This document shows positions 16,283-24,979 of a stretch of DNA of 64,000 bases, piece after piece (within the stretch, counting starts at the first letter, position 1; each line of letters starts with the position of its first letter). The notes below the pieces were generated by a model. The model saw only the letters and a list, made by a program, of their open reading frames with translations, did not search any database and had not been told where the DNA came from. This DNA is from an uncultured Clostridia bacterium (GTDB lineage: Bacteria; Bacillota; Clostridia; Lachnospirales; Anaerotignaceae), in contig CAJTZO010000003.1 of assembly GCA_910583755.1 (NCBI GenBank), forward strand, positions 1 to 64,000. The letters are read 5' to 3'. The position numbers and the translations under genes are program-made.

Positions 16283-17668
16283 TTATACTTTTTTCAACAA
16301 TTTATCTGCAACATACAATCCATTTGCTGCTGCTTGAGAAAGGGAGCGTGTAAAGCCTGCCCCATCTCCCACTGCATAAATATCCTTACAATCTTCTAAT
16401 TCAAAGTCATTTGCATTTGGTCTTGCAGAATAATATTTACATTCAATGCCATAAAGCAGTGTATCAAAATTTGCTGTACCGGGTGCAATGGCATCCAAGG
16501 CATGAAGGGTTTCTATGATATTATCTAATTGCCTTTTTGGAATACAAAGGCTTAAATCTCCAGCTACTGCGTTCATGGTAGGACGTGTTGTAGATTGTGC
16601 AATCCTTTTTGCATTAGAACGGCGTCCTCTTTCTAAATCTCCTAATCGTTGTACTAATACGCTGCCACCACTAATTAAATTTGCTAAACTTGCAACATAT
16701 CTTGCATACTCAATTGGATTTTTAAAAGGTTCTGTAAATTTAATAGTAGAAAGTAGCGCAAAATTAGAATTTTCTGTTTTTCTTTCTAAATCTCTATAAG
16801 AATGACCGTTAACTGTTAGTACACCATCTGTATTTTCTGTAACAACGCTACCTCTTTCATTAAAGCAAAACATTCTTGTAGTATCTCCATAGCGTTTACT
16901 TCGATACCAAATTTTAGGTTCATATATTTTTTTAGAAAAGTGCTCCCATATCATAGAAGGCAATTCTACACGTACACCGATGTCCACTTGATTATTTTTT
17001 AATGGAATCTTGTTTTCTACACACCAGTTAGAAAAGAAACGACTTCCTGCCCTTCCCACTGCAAATACAATAACATCTGCTTTGATAATGGTTTCTTTTG
17101 ACTGATAAACTGTTGTAATTTCCTTAGTATCTTTATTGATATGAGATGCAAAAGTATCGGTTGCAATATCGCATTTTTGCTTTAATTCTTCTATCATTTT
17201 CCGCATCGTTTCAAAATTGCTATCTGTGCCAAGATGTTTTAACTGTGCTTGACTCATATGCAAATCGTGCTGCAAGCAAATCTTTTTTAATTCATTGTCT
17301 GGCTGAAATCGTTCTGTGGTAGCACCAAAATGAACGAGCATTTTATCTGCTTGCTCAATATAATCAATAACAACAGAAGGTTCTAAAAATTCTGTTAACC
17401 ATCCACCATATTCTGTGGAAATAACATATTTTCCATCTGAAAAAGCGCCTGCACCTGCCATACCTTCCATAATAGCACAGGATTGACATTTGATACATTT
17501 TTCCGTTTTTTTGGCTACAATAGGGCAAATTCTTTTTTCTATGTCATGCCCTTTTTCAATTATGACAACATTTAAGTTTGGTTTTTTTTCTATTAATCGG
17601 TAAGCTGTCATGATGCCACCAATACCACCACCAATAATTGCTACATCATATTGCTTTTTTAATTCCAT
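16283..17668 (-). CDS. Uncharacterised FAD-dependent dehydrogenase (COG2509-like)
   Basis: NAD(P)/FAD-dependent oxidoreductase of unknown substrate. Rossmann-type FAD motif VAIIGGGIGGIMTAYRL at residues 10-26, a cysteine cluster (CPIVAKKTEKCIKCQSC, residues 48-64) suggesting a metal or Fe-S/disulfide site, and a C-terminal FAD motif IYAVGDGAGFTRSLSQAAANG. Length 461 aa fits the COG2509 family. AGGAGGG precedes the ATG. It follows the DUF1858 gene at a distance of 333 bp on the same strand, with repeat copy G between. Confidence 0.88.
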   Translation of the reverse strand: MELKKQYDVAIIGGGIGGIMTAYRLIEKKPNLNVVIIEKGHDIEKRICPIVAKKTEKCIKCQSCAIMEGMAGAGAFSDGKYVISTEYGGWLTEFLEPSVVIDYIEQADKMLVHFGATTERFQPDNELKKICLQHDLHMSQAQLKHLGTDSNFETMRKMIEELKQKCDIATDTFASHINKDTKEITTVYQSKETIIKADVIVFAVGRAGSRFFSNWCVENKIPLKNNQVDIGVRVELPSMIWEHFSKKIYEPKIWYRSKRYGDTTRMFCFNERGSVVTENTDGVLTVNGHSYRDLERKTENSNFALLSTIKFTEPFKNPIEYARYVASLANLISGGSVLVQRLGDLERGRRSNAKRIAQSTTRPTMNAVAGDLSLCIPKRQLDNIIETLHALDAIAPGTANFDTLLYGIECKYYSARPNANDFELEDCKDIYAVGDGAGFTRSLSQAAANGLYVADKLLKKV

Positions 17669-17757
17669 AATAAACCCTCCTTTGATAACTCCATATTTTT
17701 ATAGATGCTATCCTTGTTTAACAAATGAAATCATTTTTTGCTGCAAGAAATAAGAAA

Positions 17758-17781
17758 GGGCATAACAATTTTGTTATGCCC
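17758..17781. terminator. Terminator-like hairpin downstream of the DUF1858 gene
   Basis: Perfect 11-bp stem GGGCATAACAA/TTGTTATGCCC with a TT loop. On the minus strand it follows DUF1858 by 220 bp and has TTTCTTATTTC after it. Repeat G starts directly at its right edge with CAGCTTGTTAAAAAAAC. Confidence 0.7.
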
Positions 17782-17990
17782 AGCTTGTTAAAAAAACTTG
17801 AGAACATTGGTCTCCATTTTATTCCGGTCGTTGCTGGGCAAACGTTCGCTAAACGTTCAGCAACGCAAACTCTTACTTCTTTCTTGAAAGAAGTAAAGAA
17901 GATTTAGCGGAAACTGCGTCTCCTTAAAAAAGATTGATGTTATAAGGAAAAACGCTAGTTTTTCTAGCAAAGTTTTTTACAGATTGATAC
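17782..17990 (-). repeat. Chimeric family-1/family-2 element, copy G
   Basis: Starts with the family-1 end (AGCTTGTTAAAAAAACTTGAG) and ends with the GGAAAAACGCTAGTTTTTC hairpin and AAAGTTTTTTAC. The middle is replaced by a family-2-like block with GTTGCTG/CAGCAAC, AACGTTCGCTAAACGTT and ACTTCTTT/AAAGAAGT hairpins (17872-17891). A 60-codon frame inside it (17725-17907) is not credible as a gene. Nothing else is seen in 17669-18001. Confidence 0.7.
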
Positions 17991-18001
17991 CTTGGATAGT
18001 A

Positions 18002-18205
18002 TTATTTTTCTTTTAAATAAGTGTTGATGTCAGAAATTAATTTATCTGCATCCATCCCATGTACCATACTTGCTTCTGCTAAAGATTCTCCTGCAGAAGA
18101 AGGACAACCTACACAATGCATTCCATTTTGCATTAAAATTGCTGCAATTCCTTTGTCTATCATTAACGCTTCACCGATTAATGTATCTTTTGTTACTTCT
18201 GCCAT
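18002..18205 (-). CDS. DUF1858 domain protein
   Basis: 67-aa protein made of one DUF1858 domain (VTKDTLIGEALMIDKGIAAI, then GMHCVGCPSSAGESL). Cys31 and Cys34 form the CxxC typical of this hybrid-cluster-protein-associated domain, thought to act in redox or metal chemistry; the exact role is unknown. AAGGAGG precedes the start. It lies 79 bp after lepB on the same strand. Confidence 0.92.
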   Translation of the reverse strand: MAEVTKDTLIGEALMIDKGIAAILMQNGMHCVGCPSSAGESLAEASMVHGMDADKLISDINTYLKEK

Positions 18206-18284
18206 TTTTTATTTCCTCCTTATTTTTGTTCCATAGTATTCTTCCTTTTTATTATATATCATATACTATAAAAAAGAAAGAGAT

Positions 18285-18824
18285 TTATTCTATTACTTTA
18301 AAACCTTTATAGTAACGGAAAATCACTTTTCCAAGCAATTTATCTTTTTCTACATAAGTGTTGTTCCAAAACCTAGCATCTTCAGAATCATTTCGATTGT
18401 CTCCCATAACAAAATAACAACCTTCTGGAATTTCATATGGTCCAAAATCACCAAGAGCTTTTTCTTTTAAATAAGGTTCTGCAAATGGTTGTCTACTGTC
18501 ATTTAAGTAAACCCTTCCTTTTTTGATTTCTAATTTTTCACCGGGTAAACCAATAATTCTTTTGACATATAAGGTTTTTCCAGTAGGGTCGTCAGGAAAA
18601 TGGAATACAACAACATCTCCTCTTTTTGGGTCACTAAAAAGATAGGATAAACGAAATGCTACAATGCGGTCATTTGTCATAATTGTGTTTTCCATAGAAC
18701 CAGAAGGAACTTCTGCATTGACAATAATAAATGTATTAATGCCAGCAGCTAAAATCAAAGCTAAAATAATGGTTTTTACCCAACTGACAATTTCTTTTCT
18801 TATTTCTGTTTTATCTAATTTCAT
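18285..18824 (-). CDS. lepB: Signal peptidase I
   Basis: Membrane-bound serine protease that removes signal peptides from secreted proteins. One N-terminal membrane segment (about 16-36), catalytic Ser43 in PSGSMENTI, catalytic Lys88 in LYVKRIIGLPGE, and the GDNRNDSEDAR box at 141-151. 179 aa, typical of Gram-positive type. The ribosome binding site is weak (AAAAAGAGC). It lies 21 bp after the coiled-coil gene. Many secreted proteins and lipoproteins in this window would be among its host's secretome. Confidence 0.95.
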   Translation of the reverse strand: MKLDKTEIRKEIVSWVKTIILALILAAGINTFIIVNAEVPSGSMENTIMTNDRIVAFRLSYLFSDPKRGDVVVFHFPDDPTGKTLYVKRIIGLPGEKLEIKKGRVYLNDSRQPFAEPYLKEKALGDFGPYEIPEGCYFVMGDNRNDSEDARFWNNTYVEKDKLLGKVIFRYYKGFKVIE

Positions 18825-18845
18825 ATGCTCTTTTTTTAAAAAGAA

Positions 18846-19718
18846 TTAGGATTCTTTTTTTTCTTCCTCCTCGTCATCTTCCCAGTCTGCATCACCGAAA
18901 GCATTTTTTAAAAATGTTTCCATGTCATCAATCTGTTGTAATTGTGATTCTACATTTTCCATATTTTTATCTACTTTTTTTAAATAATAACTTGGTTCTA
19001 CTTCTTTTTCTGCTTCTTCTCTCTTTGCTTCTTTTTCTTTTGCTTCTTCCTCTGCTTCTGCAATCGCATTTTCGATTGCTTCTTTTACCGTTTCTCTTTT
19101 TTCTTCTGTTTTTTGTTCTTCCTCCATTTCTGTTTGTTCCATTTTTTCTTTTTTCATTTCCTGTTTTAATTCTTTTACTTTTTCAATAAATTCTGCTTTT
19201 TCTTTTACATGCTCTTGAATCCATCCTGCGGTATCTGCCCAGTTAGAAAATAGTTTTGTTACGACTCCTTTTTTTTCGTCTGTTTCTGTTTCCGTTTCTG
19301 TTTCCGTTTCTGTTTCTGTTTCTTCTATTGTTTCCTCTTTTTCTGCTGCTTCTTCTAATTCTGTTTCATCCATTTCCTCATCATAGATGTCATTTTCAAA
19401 TTCTTTTTTTGCTCTTTTTTCTTTTAATTTTTCTTTATAAGTTTTTGCATCATCTACTATAACAGAGGCTTTTTCAGATACTTTTTCAGCAGCATTTTTT
19501 ACTTTTGGTTCCAATTTTTCTGCTTGCTTTCCCACTGCGTTTGCAAAGGTATTAATGGCACTCCCTGCTTTATCAAACATTTGATTTACAACATCACCAG
19601 CACTTTTTTTATCAATTTTGGGTATTCCATTTAAAGCAAGAAGTAGTTTTTCTGCTTCTGCTGCGGTAATAATGCCCTTTTCCAACATATTTAGGATAGA
19701 CATTCTTTCTTTTTTCAT
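18846..19718 (-). CDS. Acidic coiled-coil protein with N-terminal SHOCT-like motif
   Basis: 290 aa, no signal peptide. The first 30 residues (ILNMLEKGIITAAEAEKLLLAL) match the SHOCT-like motif that starts many YvlB/DUF4097-type proteins, but no such downstream domain is present. The rest is low-complexity Glu/Lys coiled coil, including an ETETETET run (about residues 131-145) encoded by a hexamer repeat at 19281-19325. An amphipathic segment AGSAINTFANAVGKQAEKL could touch membranes. Possible scaffold or envelope-stress factor; no function is assignable. Neighbours are wecB and lepB in one likely operon. Confidence 0.75.
   Translation of the reverse strand: MKKERMSILNMLEKGIITAAEAEKLLLALNGIPKIDKKSAGDVVNQMFDKAGSAINTFANAVGKQAEKLEPKVKNAAEKVSEKASVIVDDAKTYKEKLKEKRAKKEFENDIYDEEMDETELEEAAEKEETIEETETETETETETETDEKKGVVTKLFSNWADTAGWIQEHVKEKAEFIEKVKELKQEMKKEKMEQTEMEEEQKTEEKRETVKEAIENAIAEAEEEAKEKEAKREEAEKEVEPSYYLKKVDKNMENVESQLQQIDDMETFLKNAFGDADWEDDEEEEKKES
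19281..19325. repeat. Hexanucleotide microsatellite inside the coiled-coil gene
   Basis: Seven to eight units of TGTTTC/CGTTTC (plus strand), coding Glu-Thr repeats on the minus strand. Unit gain or loss keeps the frame. Confidence 0.85.
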
Positions 19719-19744
19719 AGTGATAACCTCCTATTTTGGTTTTA

Positions 19745-20896
19745 TTATATGATATAGTCTTTTGGTCGTTTTTGTGATTTTCCAAAATAATATAAAATAC
19801 TTTCTACAATTCTTTCGGAAGCCTTCCCATCTCCAAAAGGATTTTTAGCTTGTGCCATTTGTTGATATACTTTTTTATCATGCAGCAAAGTATTTGCCAT
19901 TTGATAGATATTTTCTTCTTCTGTACCTGCTAATTTTAAAGTACCTGCATCAATTCCTTCTGGACGTTCTGTCACATTTCTAAGAACAAGCACGGGTTTT
20001 CCCATAGAAGGTACTTCTTCTTGTAATCCCCCGCTATCTGTCATCACAAAATAAGAACGACTCATTAAATTATGCATATCTTTTAAATCTAAAGGGTCAA
20101 GCAGATGAATCCGCTTATGATTTCCCAAGATAGTGTGAACAGGTTCCGAAACTGCCGGATTTTTATGGACGGCATAAACTACTTCTACTTCTTCCTGTTC
20201 TTGTACAATTTTAAGAACAGCCTTACAAATATTTTCCAAAGGCTTTCCAATATTTTCCCTTCTATGAGCTGTCATAGCAATCACTTTTTTATTCGTAAAA
20301 TCAATTTGATTTAATTCTTCCACGCTAAAATGATAATTTTGTTCTATGGTTGTTTGCAAAACATCAATTACAGTATTACCTGTGACAAAGATATTATTTT
20401 CATTGATATTTTCTTGTAAAAGATGTTGTTTTGCTAATGCTGTAGGTGCAAAATGTAAATCTGTTAGTTGACTGGTTAAACAACGATTCATTTCCTCTGG
20501 AAAAGGTTGGTATTTGTCATAGGTACGTAAGCCTGCCTCTACATGTCCTACTTTAATCTGATTATAATAGGCTCCCAATGCGCCGGAAAAGGTTGTTGTA
20601 GTATCTCCATGCACTAATACCAAATCGGGTTTTGCTTCTGCCATCACTTGACTTAAGCCATTTAATGCTTTTGTCGTAATCATTGCCAATGTCTGCCTTG
20701 GTTGCATAATATTCAAATCATATTGTGGGTGCAAATCAAATATTTCAAGCACTTGGTCAAGCATTTCTCTGTGTTGTGCTGTGACACAAACAATACTTTC
20801 TATTTGTTCTGTTTGTTCTAGTTTTTTAATCAGTGGTGCCATTTTAATCGCTTCTGGTCTTGTCCCAAAAACGCTCATTACTTTTATGGTATCCAT
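19745..20896 (-). CDS. wecB: UDP-N-acetylglucosamine 2-epimerase (non-hydrolysing)
   Basis: Converts UDP-GlcNAc to UDP-ManNAc for teichoic-acid linkage units or surface polysaccharide. Signatures: VFGTRPEAIKMAPL, VHGDTTTTFSGALGAYY, HVEAGLRTYDKYQPFPEE, VTGNTVIDVLQ, MTAHRRENIGKPLENI and TDSGGLQEEVPSMGKPVLVL. 383 aa, full length. GGAGA precedes the ATG; the FAH-family gene ends 10 bp upstream, so they share a transcript. No tagA-like partner is in the window. Confidence 0.96.
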   Translation of the reverse strand: MDTIKVMSVFGTRPEAIKMAPLIKKLEQTEQIESIVCVTAQHREMLDQVLEIFDLHPQYDLNIMQPRQTLAMITTKALNGLSQVMAEAKPDLVLVHGDTTTTFSGALGAYYNQIKVGHVEAGLRTYDKYQPFPEEMNRCLTSQLTDLHFAPTALAKQHLLQENINENNIFVTGNTVIDVLQTTIEQNYHFSVEELNQIDFTNKKVIAMTAHRRENIGKPLENICKAVLKIVQEQEEVEVVYAVHKNPAVSEPVHTILGNHKRIHLLDPLDLKDMHNLMSRSYFVMTDSGGLQEEVPSMGKPVLVLRNVTERPEGIDAGTLKLAGTEEENIYQMANTLLHDKKVYQQMAQAKNPFGDGKASERIVESILYYFGKSQKRPKDYII

Positions 20897-20906
20897 TCCT
20901 GTCTCC

Positions 20907-21761
20907 TTATTTTACAATATTGGTTAAAGTGCCGATTCCTTCAATTTCACATTTGACTTCATCTCCTGCTTTTAAAAAGTTAGGAGGAACAAAGCCCATA
21001 CCAACCCCTGCTGGTGTGCCCATTGCAATGATGGTACCTGCTTGCAATGTCATTCCTTGAGAGAGTTCATGAATGACATGTGCAATTCCAAAAATTAATA
21101 AATCGGTTGTGCTGTTTTGTCGTAACTCCCCATTGACATAGGATTTAATTGCCAATGCTGGTGGATTTTGAAATTCGTCTTTTGTGACAATGCAAGGACC
21201 AATCGGTGTAAAACCATCCAAACTTTTTCCAAAATACCACTGTTTATGAGAGGTTTGTAAGTTTCTTGCGCTGACATCATTTAAGATAGTATAACCAAAT
21301 ACATATTCAAAAGCCTCTTTTTCAGATACATTTTTTGCATCTTTTCCAATAATCACAGCTAATTCTACTTCATAATCCAGACTTTCTACAATATCAAAAT
21401 GCCCTTGTATTGGCTCTTTGTCTGCAACTGCTTCATTGACTCTTTTAGAAAAATAAATTGCTTTGGGACGTTCTCCGCCAAATGCTTCCTCTTTATATCT
21501 TGCAGATTCTTCTGCATGTGCCATATAGTTAATACCAAGGCAAATGACGTCTTGTTTTGGGCAAGGAATGGGTGATTTTATTTGTACTTTATCAAAATCA
21601 ATCCTTTCTGTTGTGAGAGAAAAGATTTCTTCTTGTTTTTTTTCTGACCAGTTTTCAATCAATGTTTGCATATCTTTTTCTGCAAGAGGTATCAATGTGT
21701 TGTCCTTTGATAAAGCTCCTACTTGTTCTTTTCCTTCATACACATATGTAAAAAGTTTCAT
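20907..21761 (-). CDS. Fumarylacetoacetate hydrolase family protein
   Basis: FAH-fold hydrolase/isomerase/decarboxylase acting on beta-diketo or oxo acids; substrate unknown. Visible are IGVGINYMAHAEES-like CLGINYMAHAEES, the acidic metal-binding block SLDYEVELAVIIGKD, NDVSARNLQ, GPCIVTKDE and MGTPAGVGMGF. 284 aa from the ATG at 21761, which has AAAGGGG 8 bp upstream; the upstream in-frame ATG at 21779 has none. First gene of the minus-strand run FAH-wecB-SHOCT-lepB. Confidence 0.9.
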   Translation of the reverse strand: MKLFTYVYEGKEQVGALSKDNTLIPLAEKDMQTLIENWSEKKQEEIFSLTTERIDFDKVQIKSPIPCPKQDVICLGINYMAHAEESARYKEEAFGGERPKAIYFSKRVNEAVADKEPIQGHFDIVESLDYEVELAVIIGKDAKNVSEKEAFEYVFGYTILNDVSARNLQTSHKQWYFGKSLDGFTPIGPCIVTKDEFQNPPALAIKSYVNGELRQNSTTDLLIFGIAHVIHELSQGMTLQAGTIIAMGTPAGVGMGFVPPNFLKAGDEVKCEIEGIGTLTNIVK

Positions 21762-21987
21762 GCGTAAAACCCCTTTCATTGTTTTTCATTGTTTATTCCT
21801 CCCTTATATTAGCATAAAAACAGGTATTTAGAAAGTCTTTTATATAAGATAAATTTTATGTATTTTTATACTATTTTAGTAAGGTAGCACAAGAACAAAA
21901 TACTATACAAAAACGAACTATTTTTTGATACCATTTTTATAATTATGCATAAATTACGAATAAATACAACTAATTTTACAAAAAGTA

Positions 21988-22016
21988 TTGATTATTTGAA
22001 AGGAGTTGTGTATAAT
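21988..22016 (+). promoter_or_regulatory. argG promoter with a possible ArgR site upstream
   Basis: TTGATT at 21988-21993 and TATAAT at 22011-22016 with 17-bp spacing. About 25 bp upstream, TATGCATAAATTACGAATA (21944-21962) loosely resembles an 18-bp ARG box; this is weak. Nothing else is recognisable in 21780-21987. Confidence 0.65.
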
Positions 22017-22071
22017 AAGCTACTGTAAAATGTTGATAGAAAGAACGGTAAAATGAAGGAGGAACTACTTT

Positions 22072-23289
22072 ATGAAAGAAAAAATTGTACTTGCTTATTC
22101 TGGAGGTTTAGATACAAGTGTTATCATTCCTTGGTTAAAAGAAAACTATGATGCAGAAGTGATTGCTGTTTGTGGAAATGTTGGTCAAGGGAAAGAAACA
22201 GAAGGACTAGAAGAAAGAGCCATAAAAACAGGCGCAAGCAAGTTATATATTGAAGATATTACAGAAGAATTTATTACCGATGCTATTTATCCTTGCATCA
22301 AGGCAAATGCTGTTTATGAAGGCAAATATCTTTTAGGTACTTCTATGGCACGCCCTATTATTGCTAAAAGATTGGTTGAAATTGCTAAAAAAGAAGGCGC
22401 AACTGCAATTTGTCATGGTGCAACAGGAAAAGGCAATGACCAGGTTCGTTTTGAATTAACCATTAAAGCACTTGCTCCAGAATTAAAAATTATTGCACCT
22501 TGGCGTTTGGATAGCTGGAAAATGGACAGCCGTGAAGCAGAAATTGCTTATTTGGAGGAAAGAGGCATCCCTGTACCAGTGAAAAAAGATGATAGTTATA
22601 GCCGTGACAGAAATATTTGGCATTTAAGTCATGAAGGTTTAGAGTTAGAAGACCCTGCCAATGAGCCAAATTACAAACGTTTGTTACAGCTTGGTGTTTC
22701 TCCAGAAGATGCGCCAGATGTGCCAGAATATGTAACATTGGATTTTGAAAAAGGAATTTGTACTGCAGTCAATGGGGAAAAACTTTCTCCTGTAGCTCTT
22801 TTGACAAAATTAAATGAAATTGGCGGTAAAAATGGTGTTGGTATTGCAGATATTTGCGAAAATCGTGTGGTTGGTATGAAATCCCGTGGTGTATATGAAA
22901 CACCTGGTGGTACTATTTTGTATTATGCACATAGAGAATTAGAATATCTTTGTACAGATAAAAAAACACAGGCTTTTAATGAAATTGCAAGCAATAAATT
23001 TACAGAATTAGTATATAGTGGAGAATGGTATACACCATTACGAGAAGCACTTTCTGCTTATTTTGACAGTGTAAACGAAACCGTAACAGGACAAGTAAAA
23101 TTAAAATTGTATAAAGGTAATATTATGCCTGCGGGTGCTACTTCTCCTTATTCTTTATATAATGAATCCATGGCTAGCTTTACAACAGGCGAATTGTATA
23201 ACCATAAAGATGCTGACGGATTTATTAATCTTTTTGGTTTGCCTTTAAAAGTGCGTGCAATGATGATGCAAGCAAATCAAAATAAATAA
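22072..23289 (+). CDS. argG: Argininosuccinate synthase
   Basis: Condenses citrulline and aspartate, with ATP, to argininosuccinate in arginine synthesis. N-terminal P-loop LAYSGGLDTSVIIPWL, then CHGATGKGNDQVRFE, SYSRDRNIWHLSHEGLELE and the C-terminal ATSPYSLYNESMASFTTGELYNH block. 405 aa, complete. GGAGGAAC precedes the start. argH follows after a terminator-like hairpin. Confidence 0.97.
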   Translation: MKEKIVLAYSGGLDTSVIIPWLKENYDAEVIAVCGNVGQGKETEGLEERAIKTGASKLYIEDITEEFITDAIYPCIKANAVYEGKYLLGTSMARPIIAKRLVEIAKKEGATAICHGATGKGNDQVRFELTIKALAPELKIIAPWRLDSWKMDSREAEIAYLEERGIPVPVKKDDSYSRDRNIWHLSHEGLELEDPANEPNYKRLLQLGVSPEDAPDVPEYVTLDFEKGICTAVNGEKLSPVALLTKLNEIGGKNGVGIADICENRVVGMKSRGVYETPGGTILYYAHRELEYLCTDKKTQAFNEIASNKFTELVYSGEWYTPLREALSAYFDSVNETVTGQVKLKLYKGNIMPAGATSPYSLYNESMASFTTGELYNHKDADGFINLFGLPLKVRAMMMQANQNK

Positions 23290-23294
23290 TTCAT

Positions 23295-23334
23295 AAAAAC
23301 CTTGAGGTTGTATTACCAATTCCTTAAGGTTTTT
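23295..23334 (+). terminator. Terminator or attenuator between argG and argH
   Basis: AAAAACCTTGAGG/CCTTAAGGTTTTT stem (one G-U) followed by TTTTATTTTAG. It stands in the 72-bp gap between the two arginine genes, so argH either relies on read-through or on its own promoter, which I cannot see. Confidence 0.75.
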
Positions 23335-23361
23335 ATTTTAGAAAAAGAAAGGAGTATTTTT

Positions 23362-24738
23362 ATGAAGCTTTGGGGTGGCAGATTTACAAAATCAACAGAT
23401 AGTTTTACAGACCATTTTCATTCTTCGATTTCCTTTGACCAACGTCTTTATCAAGAGGATATTACTGGAAGTATTGCCCACGCTGCCATGTTGGGAAAAC
23501 AAGGAATTATTGCAAAAGAAGATGCGGAATTGATACAAAAAACATTAAAAGAAATTTTAGCTGATATGGAAGCTGGAAAAGTTACCTTTGATGAAAAAGC
23601 AGAAGATATCCATATGAATATAGAAACTATTTTGATTGAGCGTATTGGAGATGTTGGCAAACGCCTTCATACAGGAAGAAGTCGTAATGACCAAGTTGCA
23701 CTGGATATTCGTATGTATATTAAAACAGAAATCAAGGAAATACAAAGTCTTTTAAAAAATACGATGATGGTGTTTAATCAAATCGCATCTGAAAATGTAG
23801 AAACCATTATGCCAGGTTATACACATTTGCAAAGAGCACAACCTATTACGTTTGCCCATCATATTCTTGCTTATGTAGAAATGTTTAAAAGAGATTATGA
23901 ACGCTTGACGGATACGTATAAACGTACGAATTGTATGCCACTTGGCTCTGGTGCATTGGCTTCCACAACCTACCCTTTGGATAGAGAGTTTGTTGCAGAA
24001 CAATTAGGCTTTGATAGTATCACCTTAAATAGTATGGATGGTGTCAGTGATAGAGATTTTTGTATTGAACTTGTTTCTACACTTTCTATACTAATGATGC
24101 ACTTGAGTCGTTTTTGTGAAGAAATCATTCTTTGGAGTAGTCATGAATTTCGTTTTATTGAATTAGATGATGCCTATTCCACAGGTTCCAGCATTATGCC
24201 ACAGAAAAAAAATCCAGATATGGCAGAATTGATTCGAGGAAAAACAGGACGTGTTTATGGCAATTTGATGGGGCTTTTTACTATGATGAAAGGGCTTCCT
24301 CTTGCCTATAATAAAGATATGCAAGAAGACAAAGAAGCTGTTTTTTCAGCGGTAGATACAATTAAAATGTGTTTACCAGTCTTTACTGCTATGATAGAAA
24401 CAATGACTGTTCATCAACAAACTATGTATCATGCTACAAAAGGTGGTTTTACGAATGCAACAGATGCGGCTGATTGGCTTGTAAAAAATGGTGTACCTTT
24501 TAGAGATGCTCATGCGATTATAGGACAACTTGTACTATATTGTATTAATCATAATACAAATTTAGATGATTTAACATTACAAGAGTATCAAGCCATTTCA
24601 CCAGTATTTAATGAAACGGTATATGATGCAATTAGAGTGGAAAAATGTGTTGCTGCTCGAAATGTAAAAGGTGGTCCTTCACAAGAATATATAAAAAAAC
24701 TAATTGCTGTAAATGATGATTATTTTAAAATGATATAA
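23362..24738 (+). CDS. argH: Argininosuccinate lyase
   Basis: Splits argininosuccinate to arginine and fumarate. Begins MKLWGGRFTKSTDSFTDHF as in the family; GRSRNDQVALDIRMY and the fumarase/lyase signature GSSIMPQKKNPDMAEL contain the catalytic serine loop. 458 aa. The ATG at 23362 has AAAGGAG upstream; a frame extension to 23302 reads into the terminator and is not credible. A terminator at 24746-24770 follows. Confidence 0.97.
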   Translation: MKLWGGRFTKSTDSFTDHFHSSISFDQRLYQEDITGSIAHAAMLGKQGIIAKEDAELIQKTLKEILADMEAGKVTFDEKAEDIHMNIETILIERIGDVGKRLHTGRSRNDQVALDIRMYIKTEIKEIQSLLKNTMMVFNQIASENVETIMPGYTHLQRAQPITFAHHILAYVEMFKRDYERLTDTYKRTNCMPLGSGALASTTYPLDREFVAEQLGFDSITLNSMDGVSDRDFCIELVSTLSILMMHLSRFCEEIILWSSHEFRFIELDDAYSTGSSIMPQKKNPDMAELIRGKTGRVYGNLMGLFTMMKGLPLAYNKDMQEDKEAVFSAVDTIKMCLPVFTAMIETMTVHQQTMYHATKGGFTNATDAADWLVKNGVPFRDAHAIIGQLVLYCINHNTNLDDLTLQEYQAISPVFNETVYDAIRVEKCVAARNVKGGPSQEYIKKLIAVNDDYFKMI

Positions 24739-24745
24739 GAATTGA

Positions 24746-24770
24746 AAGGCACTGAAATGTTCAGTGCCTT
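24746..24770. terminator. argH terminator, left copy
   Basis: Perfect 10-bp stem AAGGCACTGA/TCAGTGCCTT 7 bp after the argH stop. A decayed second copy (24955-24979) lies on the far side of repeat H. Confidence 0.85.
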
Positions 24771-24953
24771 AGTTTATCAAAAAAATTAAAGTCTTGGGCT
24801 TTGCCCAAACCTACCAACTTTTTTGGAAAAAAGTTGGACAAAAAACTTTCGTGGAAAAACTAGCGTTTTTCCTGATAAAATCAATCTTTTTAGCGAAACG
24901 CTAGTTTCGCATTAAAGTCTTTTGAGGCGTTTGAGGGTTAGTATTAACAAGCT
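24771..24953 (+). repeat. Family-1 element, copy H
   Basis: Full element, with hairpin I changed to TTGGGC/GCCCAA and hairpin II to CCAACTTTTTTGG form; hairpins III and IV are canonical; hairpin V is worn (GAGGGTTAGTATTAAC). It is bracketed by the two terminator copies at 24746-24770 and 24955-24979. Confidence 0.9.
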
Positions 24954-24954
24954 G

Positions 24955-24979
24955 AGGCACTGAAATATTCAGTAGCTTA
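24955..24979. repeat. Decayed duplicate of the argH terminator
   Basis: AGGCACTGAAATATTCAGTA, followed by GCTTA, matches the 24746-24770 hairpin with a few changes that weaken the stem. It separates elements H and I. Confidence 0.8.

Noticed and set aside
17725..17907. Open frame of 60 codons on the plus strand
   Set aside because: It lies inside the chimeric repeat copy G, has no ribosome binding site and its codons are those of hairpin arms.
18914..19189. Leu/Phe-rich antisense frame
   Set aside because: Antisense of a Glu/Lys-rich coding region; no start signal.
21840..21987. T-box or arginine leader before argG
   Set aside because: No T-box consensus and no leader hairpin; only a weak ARG-box-like match.
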